Assembly: GCA_944326305.1 (NCBI GenBank)
Contig: CALVDL010000012.1
Location: 1-64,000 of the forward strand
Length of the DNA stretch: 64,000 nt
Source: an uncultured Bacteroidales bacterium
Lineage (GTDB): Bacteria; Bacteroidota; Bacteroidia; Bacteroidales; UBA932
Direction of reading: 5' to 3'
Shown: piece by piece, positions 23,593 through 32,032 of the stretch
How positions within the stretch are numbered: position 1 is the first letter of the stretch
Layout: each line of letters opens with the position of its first letter
Program-made: the position numbers and the translations under genes
Notes under the pieces: model-generated
Told to the model about the DNA's origin: nothing
What the model saw: only the letters and a program-made list of their open reading frames with translations
Databases searched by the model: none

Positions 23593-26091
23593 CTAAAAGT
23601 CAATGCAGAATTTCAGCATCAGTTCCCGCGGCCGGAGATAAGTCAGGGTGTATGACCGCAATGTCGCAGATACCGCGACATGCCTGTATCCTGATGTCCC
23701 TATGATGTTGTTCGCAAGAAGTGAGATTTCCCACCTGTCAGCCTTATAGCCCAGAGACACATCGCAGAAATAGTTCAGTCCGAACCCTCTGTCATTGCTG
23801 TGGTACAGCTCGTTGTCCATCGAAACCATCCAGCCTGAAGCCGGGCTGAAGTGGAAGTCGAGGTAATGGGACCAGTCCGTGACATGGCCGGCATTGTTGC
23901 GGCTGCTTGCCGTCATTCCAGACTGGCCTTCCACGGTCCACCAGCGGAATGGCCTGATGGAATAATCCAGAGACACGGAATACATATTCACCATTGCATC
24001 ACGGACGGTTCCACCCAGAAAATAGGCATATCCCGTAGAATTGAAAGACCCGTTTATCCCTATGCGCGTCCTGCACCAGAGGAATGATTTGGCAAGCCTG
24101 CTGCCGACAATATATGTGTCGGAGTCATAGGTCCGGCCTGTCGCCCTCTGTACATGGATGCCGGACTCCATTGTATTTTCGTACAGTATATTGTCTGAAG
24201 ACCTTGCATACATGGGTCTGAGATTAAAGAATATGCCGTTTACCGGATTCCTGTATGTATAGCCGGCCGAGATGATGTCCGAAGACTGCTCGCCGGTATC
24301 GCCGGTCCCTTCATATATGGAACGGTATGATGTATAAACGGGTGTGCCTATGACCTTTGTCCCTTCGTGTGGCATAGCCGGATGCCTGTAGCTGAATGAG
24401 AGTTCCGACTTGGGTGACACTTTCCATTTCCAGGACAGTGACGGCTCTATCCATATATGTCCCGATGATTCCCCTCCGTATGTCTGGTGCGCGTAACTTG
24501 TCTTTATCGAACCGGTGAGCCTGTGGCTGCCGAATGTCATCTGTACGGACGGCTCCCAATACGGCTGTGAGATCTGCCATGCGGTCCCGTTTATGTTCTG
24601 GTGCCTGTAGTCGAAACCTATGGTGTTCCTGAAATGGCACCTTCTGATCCTCTTGTTGAAACTCGCATTGTTCCGCGAAGAAAACATATTGATGTCCAGC
24701 AGTCTGGTGATGCCGTCTATTGTAAGTATCTGACCTGGCAGGTATGTGTCGCCAGTGGACGAGTTCACCTGCCACACATCCCCGCGTGCCGTGGTATGGG
24801 AGATGGTCAGGTCCTCAGAAAGCACACGCTTGTAGGGTCTGACCATAAGGTCCGTACTGTGGCCGTTGTACAGCATCCCACCGCTGCCGGAGTTCCAGTC
24901 CGCATAGACCTTCGTGCTGCTTCTGATGTATGTGCGGTCAGAGTTGAGCGTATAGCACAGTTCTCCCTTGATTTCGTTTTTCCTGGAAGTGATGTCATAA
25001 TCCTCGGTGACGACCGGCATCCCGTCTATGGAGAGGTATGTGGTCGAATTTTCGCTGCGCAGCCTCTCCCTGTCATGGAATCCGCTCAGCTGCAGCCTGA
25101 TATCCGAGTCCTTGCCTGTCTTCCACAGCATGTTCGCCGCGAGGAGATGGCTTGCATTGAACAAGTACCGCTCTTCGTCGAAGGAGGGACCGCCAAGCTC
25201 CGGCATGCTGATAAGCCCTTTTTCTGCCTGATAGCCTCCGAGGTCGGAGATGTCCTGCACCTCTGCGCCGATATCGGCGCCGGTATTGTTGTTCTTGTAC
25301 ATCATGAGGGTCTGGAACTTCTTGCTGAACTGCATGCCCATTATCCTGTTGTCATATACCACCCCCTCGCCTGCACCGGCATATCCTGCACCGAGATCTG
25401 CAAGACCCGTCCATACCGCTCTGGCGTCATCCTTAAGGACAATATTCAATGCCGCCTGTTCGCTGAAATCTATTCCCTTCAAAGACCTGACCCTCTGATG
25501 GTTCTCGAGGACCTGCACACTTTCCACCTTGTCCGCCTGTATATTGCTGCTCGCAAGGGAATACTGTCCTCCCATCAGGTCGAGGCCCTCTATATAAAAA
25601 CTTCCGATGGCCTTCCCCTGGTACTCTATCGCCCCGTCGGATTTCACCTCGAGTCCGGGCATCTTGCTTATCACATCGGCGATGGAACGGTCCTGCACCT
25701 CCCTGAAACTTGCGACAGAGTATGTCAATGTATCCCCTGTTTCCGATATGCTTTCCGCAGTGACGGCCACTTCCCTGAGAGAGAACGCCTGCTCCTCGAG
25801 TACGACTGTATGGGGCGAAGCAAATTCGTCCATACTGACTGTCACCGTCTTGAACCCGATGAATGTCACTGTAATATGGTCTGTCCCCTCCGGGACTTCA
25901 AGACTGAAAAGACCGTCCTTGTCCGTGACGGCATATCCCGACGGCGTGTCCTTGTCTGACCAGGCTATTACATTTGCGCCGCAAAGGGCCTTCCCGTCAC
26001 TGTCAAGCACCCGCCCGGACAATGTGACCCGGGCGGCACATGGAACGGTATACAAGAGCAGAAGGCCCAATAAAGACACCAGAAGGCGCAT
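23593..26091 (-). CDS. TonB-receptor-like outer-membrane protein with carboxypeptidase-like N-terminal domain
   Basis: This 832-residue protein has a signal peptide (LLVSLLGLLLLYTVPCAA), a CarboxypepD regulatory-like domain (VTLSGRVLDSDGKALCGANVIAW, residues 22-110), a plug-like domain (VISKMPGLEVKSDGAIEYQGKAIGSFYIEG in short segments, about 140-215) and a long beta-barrel ending in Phe (MLKFCIDF). This is the family of Bacteroidota outer-membrane proteins paired with GLPGLI proteins. No SusD partner is present, so glycan import is not implied. A peptide, metal or signalling role is possible. It lies 7 nt after the GLPGLI gene. Confidence 0.85.
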   Translation of the reverse strand: MRLLVSLLGLLLLYTVPCAARVTLSGRVLDSDGKALCGANVIAWSDKDTPSGYAVTDKDGLFSLEVPEGTDHITVTFIGFKTVTVSMDEFASPHTVVLEEQAFSLREVAVTAESISETGDTLTYSVASFREVQDRSIADVISKMPGLEVKSDGAIEYQGKAIGSFYIEGLDLMGGQYSLASSNIQADKVESVQVLENHQRVRSLKGIDFSEQAALNIVLKDDARAVWTGLADLGAGYAGAGEGVVYDNRIMGMQFSKKFQTLMMYKNNNTGADIGAEVQDISDLGGYQAEKGLISMPELGGPSFDEERYLFNASHLLAANMLWKTGKDSDIRLQLSGFHDRERLRSENSTTYLSIDGMPVVTEDYDITSRKNEIKGELCYTLNSDRTYIRSSTKVYADWNSGSGGMLYNGHSTDLMVRPYKRVLSEDLTISHTTARGDVWQVNSSTGDTYLPGQILTIDGITRLLDINMFSSRNNASFNKRIRRCHFRNTIGFDYRHQNINGTAWQISQPYWEPSVQMTFGSHRLTGSIKTSYAHQTYGGESSGHIWIEPSLSWKWKVSPKSELSFSYRHPAMPHEGTKVIGTPVYTSYRSIYEGTGDTGEQSSDIISAGYTYRNPVNGIFFNLRPMYARSSDNILYENTMESGIHVQRATGRTYDSDTYIVGSRLAKSFLWCRTRIGINGSFNSTGYAYFLGGTVRDAMVNMYSVSLDYSIRPFRWWTVEGQSGMTASSRNNAGHVTDWSHYLDFHFSPASGWMVSMDNELYHSNDRGFGLNYFCDVSLGYKADRWEISLLANNIIGTSGYRHVAVSATLRSYTLTYLRPRELMLKFCIDF

Positions 26092-26098
26092 AAGGCAG

Positions 26099-26914
26099 TC
26101 ACTTTAAATCCAGGTAATTCTTTTCGGACTGCACCTGGTTGGAAATGTCCTTGCCGCTGGCATCCACTATTCTTGTGACAGAGCCCTTGCCGAGAAGATT
26201 CTCCACGGCTTCGGAATATGTCTGTCCGGCATTTGACTTGCGTAAGGCAAGGTATTTCTTCCTGGTGCATCTGACTGCATCAGTCTTCCCGTACAGGTCC
26301 ACATCCGTAGCGTCATGCACATCCTCTATACCGACTGAGGTAAAACGGAATATCCCGTCAGAATCCACTGCCTCGAGAATAAGTCCGGGCAGCCCGCCAA
26401 GTACATAAGGGCCGTAGGGTATGGGGATTTCAGTAGAATACCACACAGTCCATGTCCTGCCATAGACTTCTGCCCTGGCCTGGTGACATTCGTAGCCGCA
26501 GACCGTCTTTACGCTGTCAGTCAGTTCCCAGTCCATGTCCGGCAGACTCTCCTCGTACATCAGCTGATCGACGCCGACCTTATTCACATAGGTGTATTTT
26601 CCATGTTCCGGTGCCCCGATAAGGATCTCGAGGCTGTTCCTGTTCGGATAGCGGGAGCCGAGCTGCTTGACGGCATCCATTGCGGAAGCGATGTCGTCTG
26701 TCCCCTGGAGCGACTTGGCGGCTTCGCTGTGCCCACGCCAGTTCGGGCTGTAGAATACAGCTGTCGTATTTCCGATGTCAAGGTTCCACCTGTAAACACC
26801 GCGTGTCCTGTTGTACAATGCATCACAGTCATAGGTGATGCGGTAGGCCGCCTTTTCCTGCGCATCCAGCAGCAGGGGCAGAAGCATAAATAGAATGGCA
26901 AGTGTCTTTTTCAT
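26099..26914 (-). CDS. GLPGLI family protein
   Basis: This 271-residue exported protein has a signal peptide (KKTLAILFMLLPLLLDAQ) and the family-defining LGGLPGLILEA motif (about residues 174-184). The usual preceding region (ELTDSVKTVCGYECHQARAE ... TVWYSTEIPIPYGPY) is also intact. GLPGLI proteins are found only in Bacteroidota, commonly next to TonB-receptor-like genes as here; their biochemical function is unknown. It is first in a two-gene operon opposite the two-component system. Confidence 0.93.
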   Translation of the reverse strand: MKKTLAILFMLLPLLLDAQEKAAYRITYDCDALYNRTRGVYRWNLDIGNTTAVFYSPNWRGHSEAAKSLQGTDDIASAMDAVKQLGSRYPNRNSLEILIGAPEHGKYTYVNKVGVDQLMYEESLPDMDWELTDSVKTVCGYECHQARAEVYGRTWTVWYSTEIPIPYGPYVLGGLPGLILEAVDSDGIFRFTSVGIEDVHDATDVDLYGKTDAVRCTRKKYLALRKSNAGQTYSEAVENLLGKGSVTRIVDASGKDISNQVQSEKNYLDLK

Positions 26915-27024
26915 GTCTGTCGAACTTTACAGTGCAAATCTCTGCAATAGGATCTGCAATCTTGTTCAACAGACCGTCAACTAATGTTAACTAATGTCAA
27001 CAGGGATATGTCCCACAAACGGAA

Positions 27025-27064
27025 TACGGTAATTCAATTCATTAAATTACATCGGATTACCGTA
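27025..27064. repeat. Short palindromic element at the flavodoxin gene 3' end
   Basis: Perfect 9-bp ends TACGGTAAT / ATTACCGTA flank a core (CATTAAATTACATCGGATTACC) shared, apart from one base, with the palindrome at 32698-32751. It overlaps the stop codon of the flavodoxin-family gene and may also serve as its terminator. Confidence 0.6.
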
Positions 27065-27671
27065 TGAAGCTCGTCTTGATCCCCGGCTCCTTTTCCGGCA
27101 CCGGCTGGCCTCCGGTTTTCAGGCTTTTCAGGACCCATGCCATGTTGTTTCCCAAAGTGCGCATCGTCTGCAGCCCTTCGGCATCCTGCAGGGCTTCACC
27201 TGGCAGACGGCCATGCACGCTGTTCCAATATTGGGAGCCTACAACAAGCATATCGGTTATCGTAAAATACTTGTTCAGCCGGTCAAACGTGGCACTTGCC
27301 CCTCCCCGCCGGCAGACGGCTACGCAGGCTGCCGGTTTGTAGCGCAGCAGCGACGATGATGAATAGAACAGCCTGTCGAGCAGGGCGCAAAGAGAGCCGT
27401 TGGGACCTGCATAATAGACGGGCGAACCGATGACGATGCCATCCGCAGTTTCCAGTTTCTCTCGGACCGTGGTGTACAGCGCATCTCCGAATACGCACCT
27501 TCCCGATTCCGCACAACGGTTGCAGGCGATGCATCCCTGCACTGCTTTTGTTCCGATTGAGACGATTTCAGTTTCCACACCATTCGCCTCCAGTGCCTTC
27601 GCAACTTCCGACAAGGCAATGTAAGTGTTTCCTTTACCCCTCGGGCTTCCGTTAATCAGTAATACTTTCAT
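27057..27671 (-). CDS. Flavodoxin-family NAD(P)H-dependent oxidoreductase
   Basis: This 204-residue protein starts with the FMN phosphate-binding signature (LLINGSPRGKGNTYIAL). It then carries two cysteine pairs in a CIACNRCAESGRC stretch, and the SPVYYAGPNGSLCALLDRL motif of the NADPH-dependent FMN reductase family. It probably reduces quinones, nitro compounds or an iron-sulfur partner. It is intact, but the gene is bracketed by palindromic elements at 27025-27064 and 27691-27783, the latter only 20 nt from its start codon, where its original promoter would be expected. Confidence 0.85.
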   Translation of the reverse strand: MKVLLINGSPRGKGNTYIALSEVAKALEANGVETEIVSIGTKAVQGCIACNRCAESGRCVFGDALYTTVREKLETADGIVIGSPVYYAGPNGSLCALLDRLFYSSSSLLRYKPAACVAVCRRGGASATFDRLNKYFTITDMLVVGSQYWNSVHGRLPGEALQDAEGLQTMRTLGNNMAWVLKSLKTGGQPVPEKEPGIKTSFIR

Positions 27672-27690
27672 TGTTTTTCTCTTTAATTAT

Positions 27691-27783
27691 TTAACGTCAG
27701 TTCGACGAATTAATGTTTAATAGTATTGTCATTAAAATCAATATTTTATATTCTTTGAGCGAAATTCGTCATACTGACGTTAA
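27691..27783. mobile_element. MITE-like 93-bp palindromic element (copy 1)
   Basis: The ends are inverted repeats: TTAACGTCAGT, two variable bases, then GACGAATT, from both sides (19 of 21 match). The AT-rich middle is about 50 bp and there is no coding capacity. The first 56 bp recur at 33031-33086 in the opposite orientation with about 95% identity. No transposase is in the window, so any mobility would depend on an enzyme elsewhere. It sits between the flavodoxin gene and a GC-rich repeat. Confidence 0.65.
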
Positions 27784-27796
27784 GGATTTCCTCCGT

Positions 27797-27878
27797 AAAT
27801 CCTGCCTGTCCACCCCCAGTCACCTGACGGTGACAGCCCCGTCGGGGCATGCGGCTCCGGTGCGGCCCTGAAGGGCTC
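27797..27878. repeat. Single copy of the dispersed GC-rich repeat
   Basis: This has the same sequence as the tandem unit at the left edge (core CCACCCCCAGTCACCTGACG and CGGTGCGGCCCTGAAGGGC) but with an internal block of about 65 bp missing. It abuts the fragment of a membrane-protein gene at 27879. Confidence 0.8.
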
Positions 27879-27943
27879 CAAATGCAAAGGTAAAACAAAA
27901 AGCTCCACAACGCGATTGTTGTGAGGCCCAATATCTTATTCAT
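27879..27943 (-). pseudogene. 5' fragment of a membrane-protein gene cut by the GC-rich repeat
   Basis: An ATG at 27943 overlaps the DUF4405 stop codon (ATGA) and opens a frame for MNKILGLTTIALWSFLFYLC, a hydrophobic N-terminus. After about 22 codons it runs into the dispersed repeat, where the frame becomes repeat-derived sequence. Family not recognisable. Confidence 0.5.
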
Positions 27944-28329
27944 TCGAATTTGCCTTTAGTGTTTTTTCGCAAGACAGGTATCCGCCTGATTATATGCCCA
28001 CTGAACAGGACCAAAGATAGCAGTCCTATGCGATAATGCCACATCCCCAATCCTGAACCGGCACCATCCACTCCTAACAAGGCATACCCGGAGAAAGCCA
28101 AAATAATAAATATCAAAGACACGGCAACGGTAACATGGCTTTTTCGCCCAAGTCCATTTCGGAACAGGCTTCTGTACCATCCCCAGTGGGTCCTGACATG
28201 GAATGTAATTAATACCGTAAACAAAACACTGGCTACGATATGCGCCAAAGCCCATGTATGCCACAGTTCATGACTGTTCCCGTGACCTGCAATATGCAGC
28301 CCTGTTCCTGTGAAAACAGCAGAGAGGAA
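27940..28329 (-). pseudogene. 3' fragment of a DUF4405-like cytochrome-type membrane protein
   Basis: The frame is open from about 28329. It begins inside the gene (FTGTGLHIAGHGNSHELWHTW), followed by helices (AHIVASVLFTVLITFHV, VTVAVSLIFIILAFSGYAL) with several His residues, as in DUF4405 / cytochrome b-like proteins. The 5' half is missing, replaced by a Crp-like fragment in another frame. An internal ATG (28248) could give 102 residues, but it would lack the first helix and its His ligands. Confidence 0.65.
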
Positions 28330-28532
28330 TATTGCTGGTATGCATGAAAGCGGTCAATGAGCTTTTCCTCATACAATTTCCTCACCGAGGGGTCATGCTC
28401 CACAAGATTGAAAAAGTCATCTCTTTCGATGGCCTGGACTTCCGTAGGTTCGATACTTTCAAGGTAGAACAGGCTTGGTGTGCGTTTATACAGACTGTCG
28501 AACGCGTTGCGGTGCTTGACGATGGTCTTCAT
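28323..28532 (-). pseudogene. Internal fragment of a Crp/Fnr-type regulator
   Basis: About 70 codons (HRNAFDSLYKRTPSLFYLES, AIERDDFFNLVEHDPSVRKL, IDRFHAYQQYSSLL) match the end of the cyclic-nucleotide-binding domain and the dimer helix of Crp/Fnr regulators. The preceding beta-roll and the following DNA-binding domain are both absent. At its 3' side the sequence switches abruptly to the DUF4405 fragment in a different frame. Confidence 0.7.
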
Positions 28533-28534
28533 GT

Positions 28535-28643
28535 TCGTGGATCACCAGTACGACCAGCAGCGCCCACTTGTTGCCGAAACGCGCAATAACATTGCGGACC
28601 GGGCAAATCTCGATATCGAATTTTTGTCTTCCTTTTTCAGCAT
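28535..28643 (-). pseudogene. 5' fragment of an HxlR-family regulator, frameshifted
   Basis: ATG 28643 starts MLKKEDKN. A shift at an A5 run then moves the match to another frame: KFDIEICPVRNVIARFGNKW and ALLVVLVIHEHE, the characteristic HxlR N-terminus with its redox Cys. The winged-helix remainder is missing; Crp-like sequence follows directly. One extra A would restore the frame of the first 37 residues, so the truncation and the frameshift are two separate lesions. Confidence 0.65.
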
Positions 28644-28690
28644 GGCTTGTGAATTGACAGTTATGTACTATTGGCTATAATTGTAACTTC

Positions 28691-28721
28691 TTGACAGACA
28701 ATAAATAACATCTTACTTTTG
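28691..28721 (+). promoter_or_regulatory. Orphan consensus promoter in the decayed region
   Basis: TTG (28691-28693), a gap of 20 nt and TACTTTTG (28714-28721) match the phylum consensus. About 60 nt downstream, near 28784, a short frame starts MKRIS and ends within 50 codons; I recognise no family. The promoter probably once drove a now-deleted gene. Confidence 0.45.
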
Positions 28722-29091
28722 CATCAGCAAACGACAACAGAAGAGCGGTTGCCGTACAAGTACTAACAAATAAAAATCATCAAGATGAAACGAATTTCAT
28801 TGAGCGGTATCTACGGGGCACCGACCATCACCACTATTTTCGGCCCGAAGAACTTTCTATACTCCGTCCCCGATGCTTTCTGCGCGGAAATATATTCCGT
28901 CCTTTCAAAAAATTTTTTCAAAAATAAATCCTGACTCCAAGTGCCTCATTTCCAATAATGGTTACTTATATGTAACTATGTGAGAATCAAGTATCTACTT
29001 GACAGGAATATTTTTTCATCCCATATTTGCAGCAGAAAAGATACAAAGACACTTTTTGAAACTAATGTTTAATATCAAAATTTCTGCAAGT

Positions 29092-29928
29092 ATGAAAAAG
29101 AATTTACTGACGCTGGCCGTTGCCGGTATGACACTAAGTGCTTCGGCACAGGAAAAAGGACGCTTCGAGGTACATGACCTCGGCAATTTCAAGCTTCACG
29201 TGTACTACACCAACGATGCGTTGGGCGACGCAAGCTACATCATCGAGGGCAGGAAGGCTCTCGTTACAATGGAACAGCCTCTGTTCAAGGACAATGTGGT
29301 GGAATTCGACGCCTATCTCTCCAAACTGGGAAAGAAGGTCGAGAAACGTATCACTGACTATCATGTAGGCGGGACCGGCAGCCATGATGTGGTCATGGCG
29401 GAAGGCATGCCTGAGTTTACAAAAGGAGAGATCTACGGCGGCATGATGGCAGGATTCGCGCAGATGTTCGGTGACGCCCTCACAGACATGCCTACAGGCA
29501 AGGCTACTGAAGTGGCATTCGGCTCCACGCAGACATGGGCAGGAATCCCGTTCGAGTTCCGCCACGGTGCTACATCCGATTTCCCGGGCGCAAGCATCCT
29601 GATAGGTGGCAAGGTATATTTCACCCACTGGGTTCCGTCTAAGTCGCATGCCAGCCACCTGCAGATTTCCTCTCCGGCAGCCATCGACGCTGAAATCGCC
29701 GAAGCCCAGAAGTCTCTGGGATCCGGAGCGGAACTGTTCATCGGCGGACACGGCGGGGCAGCCAAGGCCGATGCCGTACAGTTCAAGATCGACTATCTGA
29801 AGAAAATGAAGGAAGTGCTCGGTGACAGCCGGACGGCGCAGGACTTCGTGGACGGCATGAAGAAAGCCTATCCGGAACTGCCCGGTGCAGATGGTCTGGG
29901 AGAGCTGGCAAAAGTTCTCTGCAAATAA
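29092..29928 (+). CDS. Exported MBL-fold (metallo-beta-lactamase-like) protein
   Basis: This 278-residue protein starts at ATG 29092, giving a signal peptide (LTLAVAGMTLSASAQ); longer upstream starts lack one. The MBL fold is suggested by the early strands (YIIEGRKALVTMEQPLF), a His-rich turn (DYHVGGTGSHDVVM), GASILIGGKVYFTHW and a final GGHGG. The canonical HxHxDH signature is not present in its normal form: the turn reads H-x5-HD. It may bind metal differently or act non-enzymatically. Flanked by decayed genes upstream and a LuxR-type regulator downstream on the other strand. Confidence 0.7.
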   Translation: MKKNLLTLAVAGMTLSASAQEKGRFEVHDLGNFKLHVYYTNDALGDASYIIEGRKALVTMEQPLFKDNVVEFDAYLSKLGKKVEKRITDYHVGGTGSHDVVMAEGMPEFTKGEIYGGMMAGFAQMFGDALTDMPTGKATEVAFGSTQTWAGIPFEFRHGATSDFPGASILIGGKVYFTHWVPSKSHASHLQISSPAAIDAEIAEAQKSLGSGAELFIGGHGGAAKADAVQFKIDYLKKMKEVLGDSRTAQDFVDGMKKAYPELPGADGLGELAKVLCK

Positions 29929-30209
29929 ATGCAGCATTATGAGAACCTGCGCTACATCCTCCGGACGCCGCTTTACGGATATGTACACCTCGTCGTTTTA
30001 TGATTTCCGGACAGAAGAGGAAAGGTGGGCATACTGGCACGCATCAACCGTGACTACACCGAGAAACAGGCGACGGTACGCTCCTTCATCCCATTCCGTG
30101 AGAATATAGACAATATAATAACTGCAATACAGACCCCTGTCAGTCGGCAATTCATCCTTGAGCATTTCTCCCGGAATATTTTATCTTAAAGAATAGTCAA
30201 AGGAGGACA
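29929..30209. other. Intergenic stretch with a short unassigned ORF
   Basis: From GTG 30025 to 30189 a 54-codon frame (VGILARINRDYTEKQATVR ... FIPFRENIDNIITAI) looks protein-like but has no family I recognise. It may be the tail of a lost gene. It converges with the LuxR-type regulator gene. Confidence 0.3.
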
Positions 30210-30965
30210 TCATATCAACTTCAGGTCTTTAGCCACACGGCAGGCCGCAATGGAGTTCTTCACCTGCAGTTTGCCCAGAATCTCCTGCCGGTGCCGGCTG
30301 ACAGTATGGACACTGATGGATAGAGTCTCGGCTATACCCTTGCTGGTCAGTCCCTTGTCTATAAGGTCCAGGACCTGCCTCTCCCTGACGGACAGGATCC
30401 TGCTGCTGTCCTGTTTCTCCAGCTCCGTGACATTTCCGTTGACAGAATTAATTATCACGCACTGGCCGGGGATGTCAAAAGGCAGAGGCCCGTAAAGGCA
30501 CAGGGCAAGCCAGAAGATGTCCCCGCACGGGACCTGAATATAGAACATCCGGTGCAATACCGGGACATACTCACCCGCGGCGTTTTTCATGCGGAGTTTG
30601 CTCGCAAGATAATAACCGGCACGTTCCCTCTTGGGCCGGTGCTTCATGAAATGGTAAAACCGGAGCTCCTGCAAATGCTTGGCTGACAAATCATCCGGAT
30701 GGACGAGCCGGAAGATTTCATCCTCCCAGATAGAAGACAACTCATCCTCCTTCCCGCTTTTGTCTATTCCCAGAGTCCGCGAAAATCCGCCGTAATAGAT
30801 GTAACTTGAACCTGTGCGCAAATCACTCAGCACGGCAATGGCATTTTCTATCCGTGCATAGCTGCAGGCCAAGTCCCTGTACCTGTCCAGCATTTCAGCA
30901 TACGGCTGTCCTTTGGCAAAAACCTGCCCGGAGAATTCTCTGTTCAATATGTCTATGGTGTCCAT
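30210..30965 (-). CDS. LuxR-type helix-turn-helix regulator
   Basis: This 251-residue protein has an N-terminal sensory part of about 180 residues that looks PAS-like (YYGGFSRTLGI, LSSIWEDEIFRLVHPDDLSA), and a C-terminal LuxR domain (LSVRERQVLDLIDKGLTSKG, SVHTVSRHRQEILGKL). This layout is common in Bacteroidota. The DUF1349-like gene is divergent; its -33 element starts 32 nt upstream of this gene's start codon, so autoregulation or control of that gene is plausible. The ligand is unknown. Confidence 0.85.
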   Translation of the reverse strand: MDTIDILNREFSGQVFAKGQPYAEMLDRYRDLACSYARIENAIAVLSDLRTGSSYIYYGGFSRTLGIDKSGKEDELSSIWEDEIFRLVHPDDLSAKHLQELRFYHFMKHRPKRERAGYYLASKLRMKNAAGEYVPVLHRMFYIQVPCGDIFWLALCLYGPLPFDIPGQCVIINSVNGNVTELEKQDSSRILSVRERQVLDLIDKGLTSKGIAETLSISVHTVSRHRQEILGKLQVKNSIAACRVAKDLKLI

Positions 30966-30996
30966 CCGACGGAAACAAAATGGTTATTTATAATCA

Positions 30997-31027
30997 TTGT
31001 GCAGCATATGCCAATGTCTTACCTTTG
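30997..31027 (+). promoter_or_regulatory. Promoter of the DUF1349-like gene
   Basis: TTG (30997-30999), a 20-nt gap and TACCTTTG (31020-31027), 47 nt before ATG 31075. Strong consensus match. Confidence 0.6.
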
Positions 31028-31074
31028 CAAAGGTATTTAAAAGCAATGGTTATTCACTTCAAAAGCATCTGGAA

Positions 31075-31740
31075 ATGAGAAAATTTATATTAAGCGGAAT
31101 TATGATTGCCGTTTCGTTTACAGCCATGGCGCAGTCATTAGAAAAAATGCAGTGGTTCAATGAGCCGGAGCAGTGGGAAATAGAGGACAACTCGCTCTCG
31201 ATGTACGTCACCCCGCAGACTGATTACTGGCGGATATCGCATTATGGGTTTACAGTGGATGACGCCCCGTTCCTTTATACCATGCGCGGAGGGGAATTCG
31301 AGGTGAAAGTGAAAATATCAGGTGACTACAAGACCCGGTTCGACCAGTCGGGGCTGATGCTGCGGATAGACCACGAAAATTATATAAAGGCAGGCATTGA
31401 GTTCGTGGACGGGAAGTACAATCTCAGTGCTGTCGTAACCCACCGCACAAGCGACTGGAGCATCATACCGCTGGAGAGGCCCGTACCTTTTGTGTGGATA
31501 AAGGCAGTGCGCCGGCTGGACGCTGTGGAGATTTTCTATTCCTTTGATGACAAGGAATATACGATGATGCGCAACGCCTGGATGCAGGACAACCATCCGG
31601 TCATGGTCGGTGTCATGGGGGCCTGCCCTGACGGGGACGGCTTCAATGCCAGGTTTGAAAATTTCTCCATCAGGCATCTGCCTGATATGCGCAGAATGGA
31701 ATGGCTGAAGAAGAACAGCGCGGGAAATGTTAATCCGTAG
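31075..31740 (+). CDS. Exported DUF1349-like (concanavalin-type jelly roll) protein
   Basis: This 221-residue protein starts at ATG 31075, which yields a signal peptide (KFILSGIMIAVSFTAMAQ). The mature part fits DUF1349: W-NEPEQWEIEDNSLSM at the start, QSGLMLRIDHENYIKAGIEF in the middle and GACPDGDGFNARFENFSI at the end. These jelly-roll proteins resemble the yeast Ree1 family and are thought to bind carbohydrate. No catalytic residues are evident. Confidence 0.75.
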   Translation: MRKFILSGIMIAVSFTAMAQSLEKMQWFNEPEQWEIEDNSLSMYVTPQTDYWRISHYGFTVDDAPFLYTMRGGEFEVKVKISGDYKTRFDQSGLMLRIDHENYIKAGIEFVDGKYNLSAVVTHRTSDWSIIPLERPVPFVWIKAVRRLDAVEIFYSFDDKEYTMMRNAWMQDNHPVMVGVMGACPDGDGFNARFENFSIRHLPDMRRMEWLKKNSAGNVNP

Positions 31741-32032
31741 AAGAAACACCTTTCATCCGGTCCCGCCAATGGAGAATGGCATCGCCACAGTTCTGATTTA
31801 TAATTTAATATCGTCCCAGTGCTGTTCCTCAAGAACGCTCCGATAGATGATGCCGGGAATTCCATATTACCGGAATATGTTGTTGAGCTAATGAACCGGC
31901 ATGGTCTTTCAAGTATGTATAGCACGAATCTCAAAATTTATATCGCGCAATAATACAGTAATCTCATTTTTTAAATGATTCTTAGAATCTGTTTATTTTT
32001 CTCGAGCCTCCGTGCGTTCAACATTCTTTTTT

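Noticed and set aside
24601..25959. 452-codon plus-strand frame opposite the TonB-receptor-like gene
   Set aside because: The peptide shows no domain and the minus strand encodes a clear signal peptide, regulatory domain and barrel.
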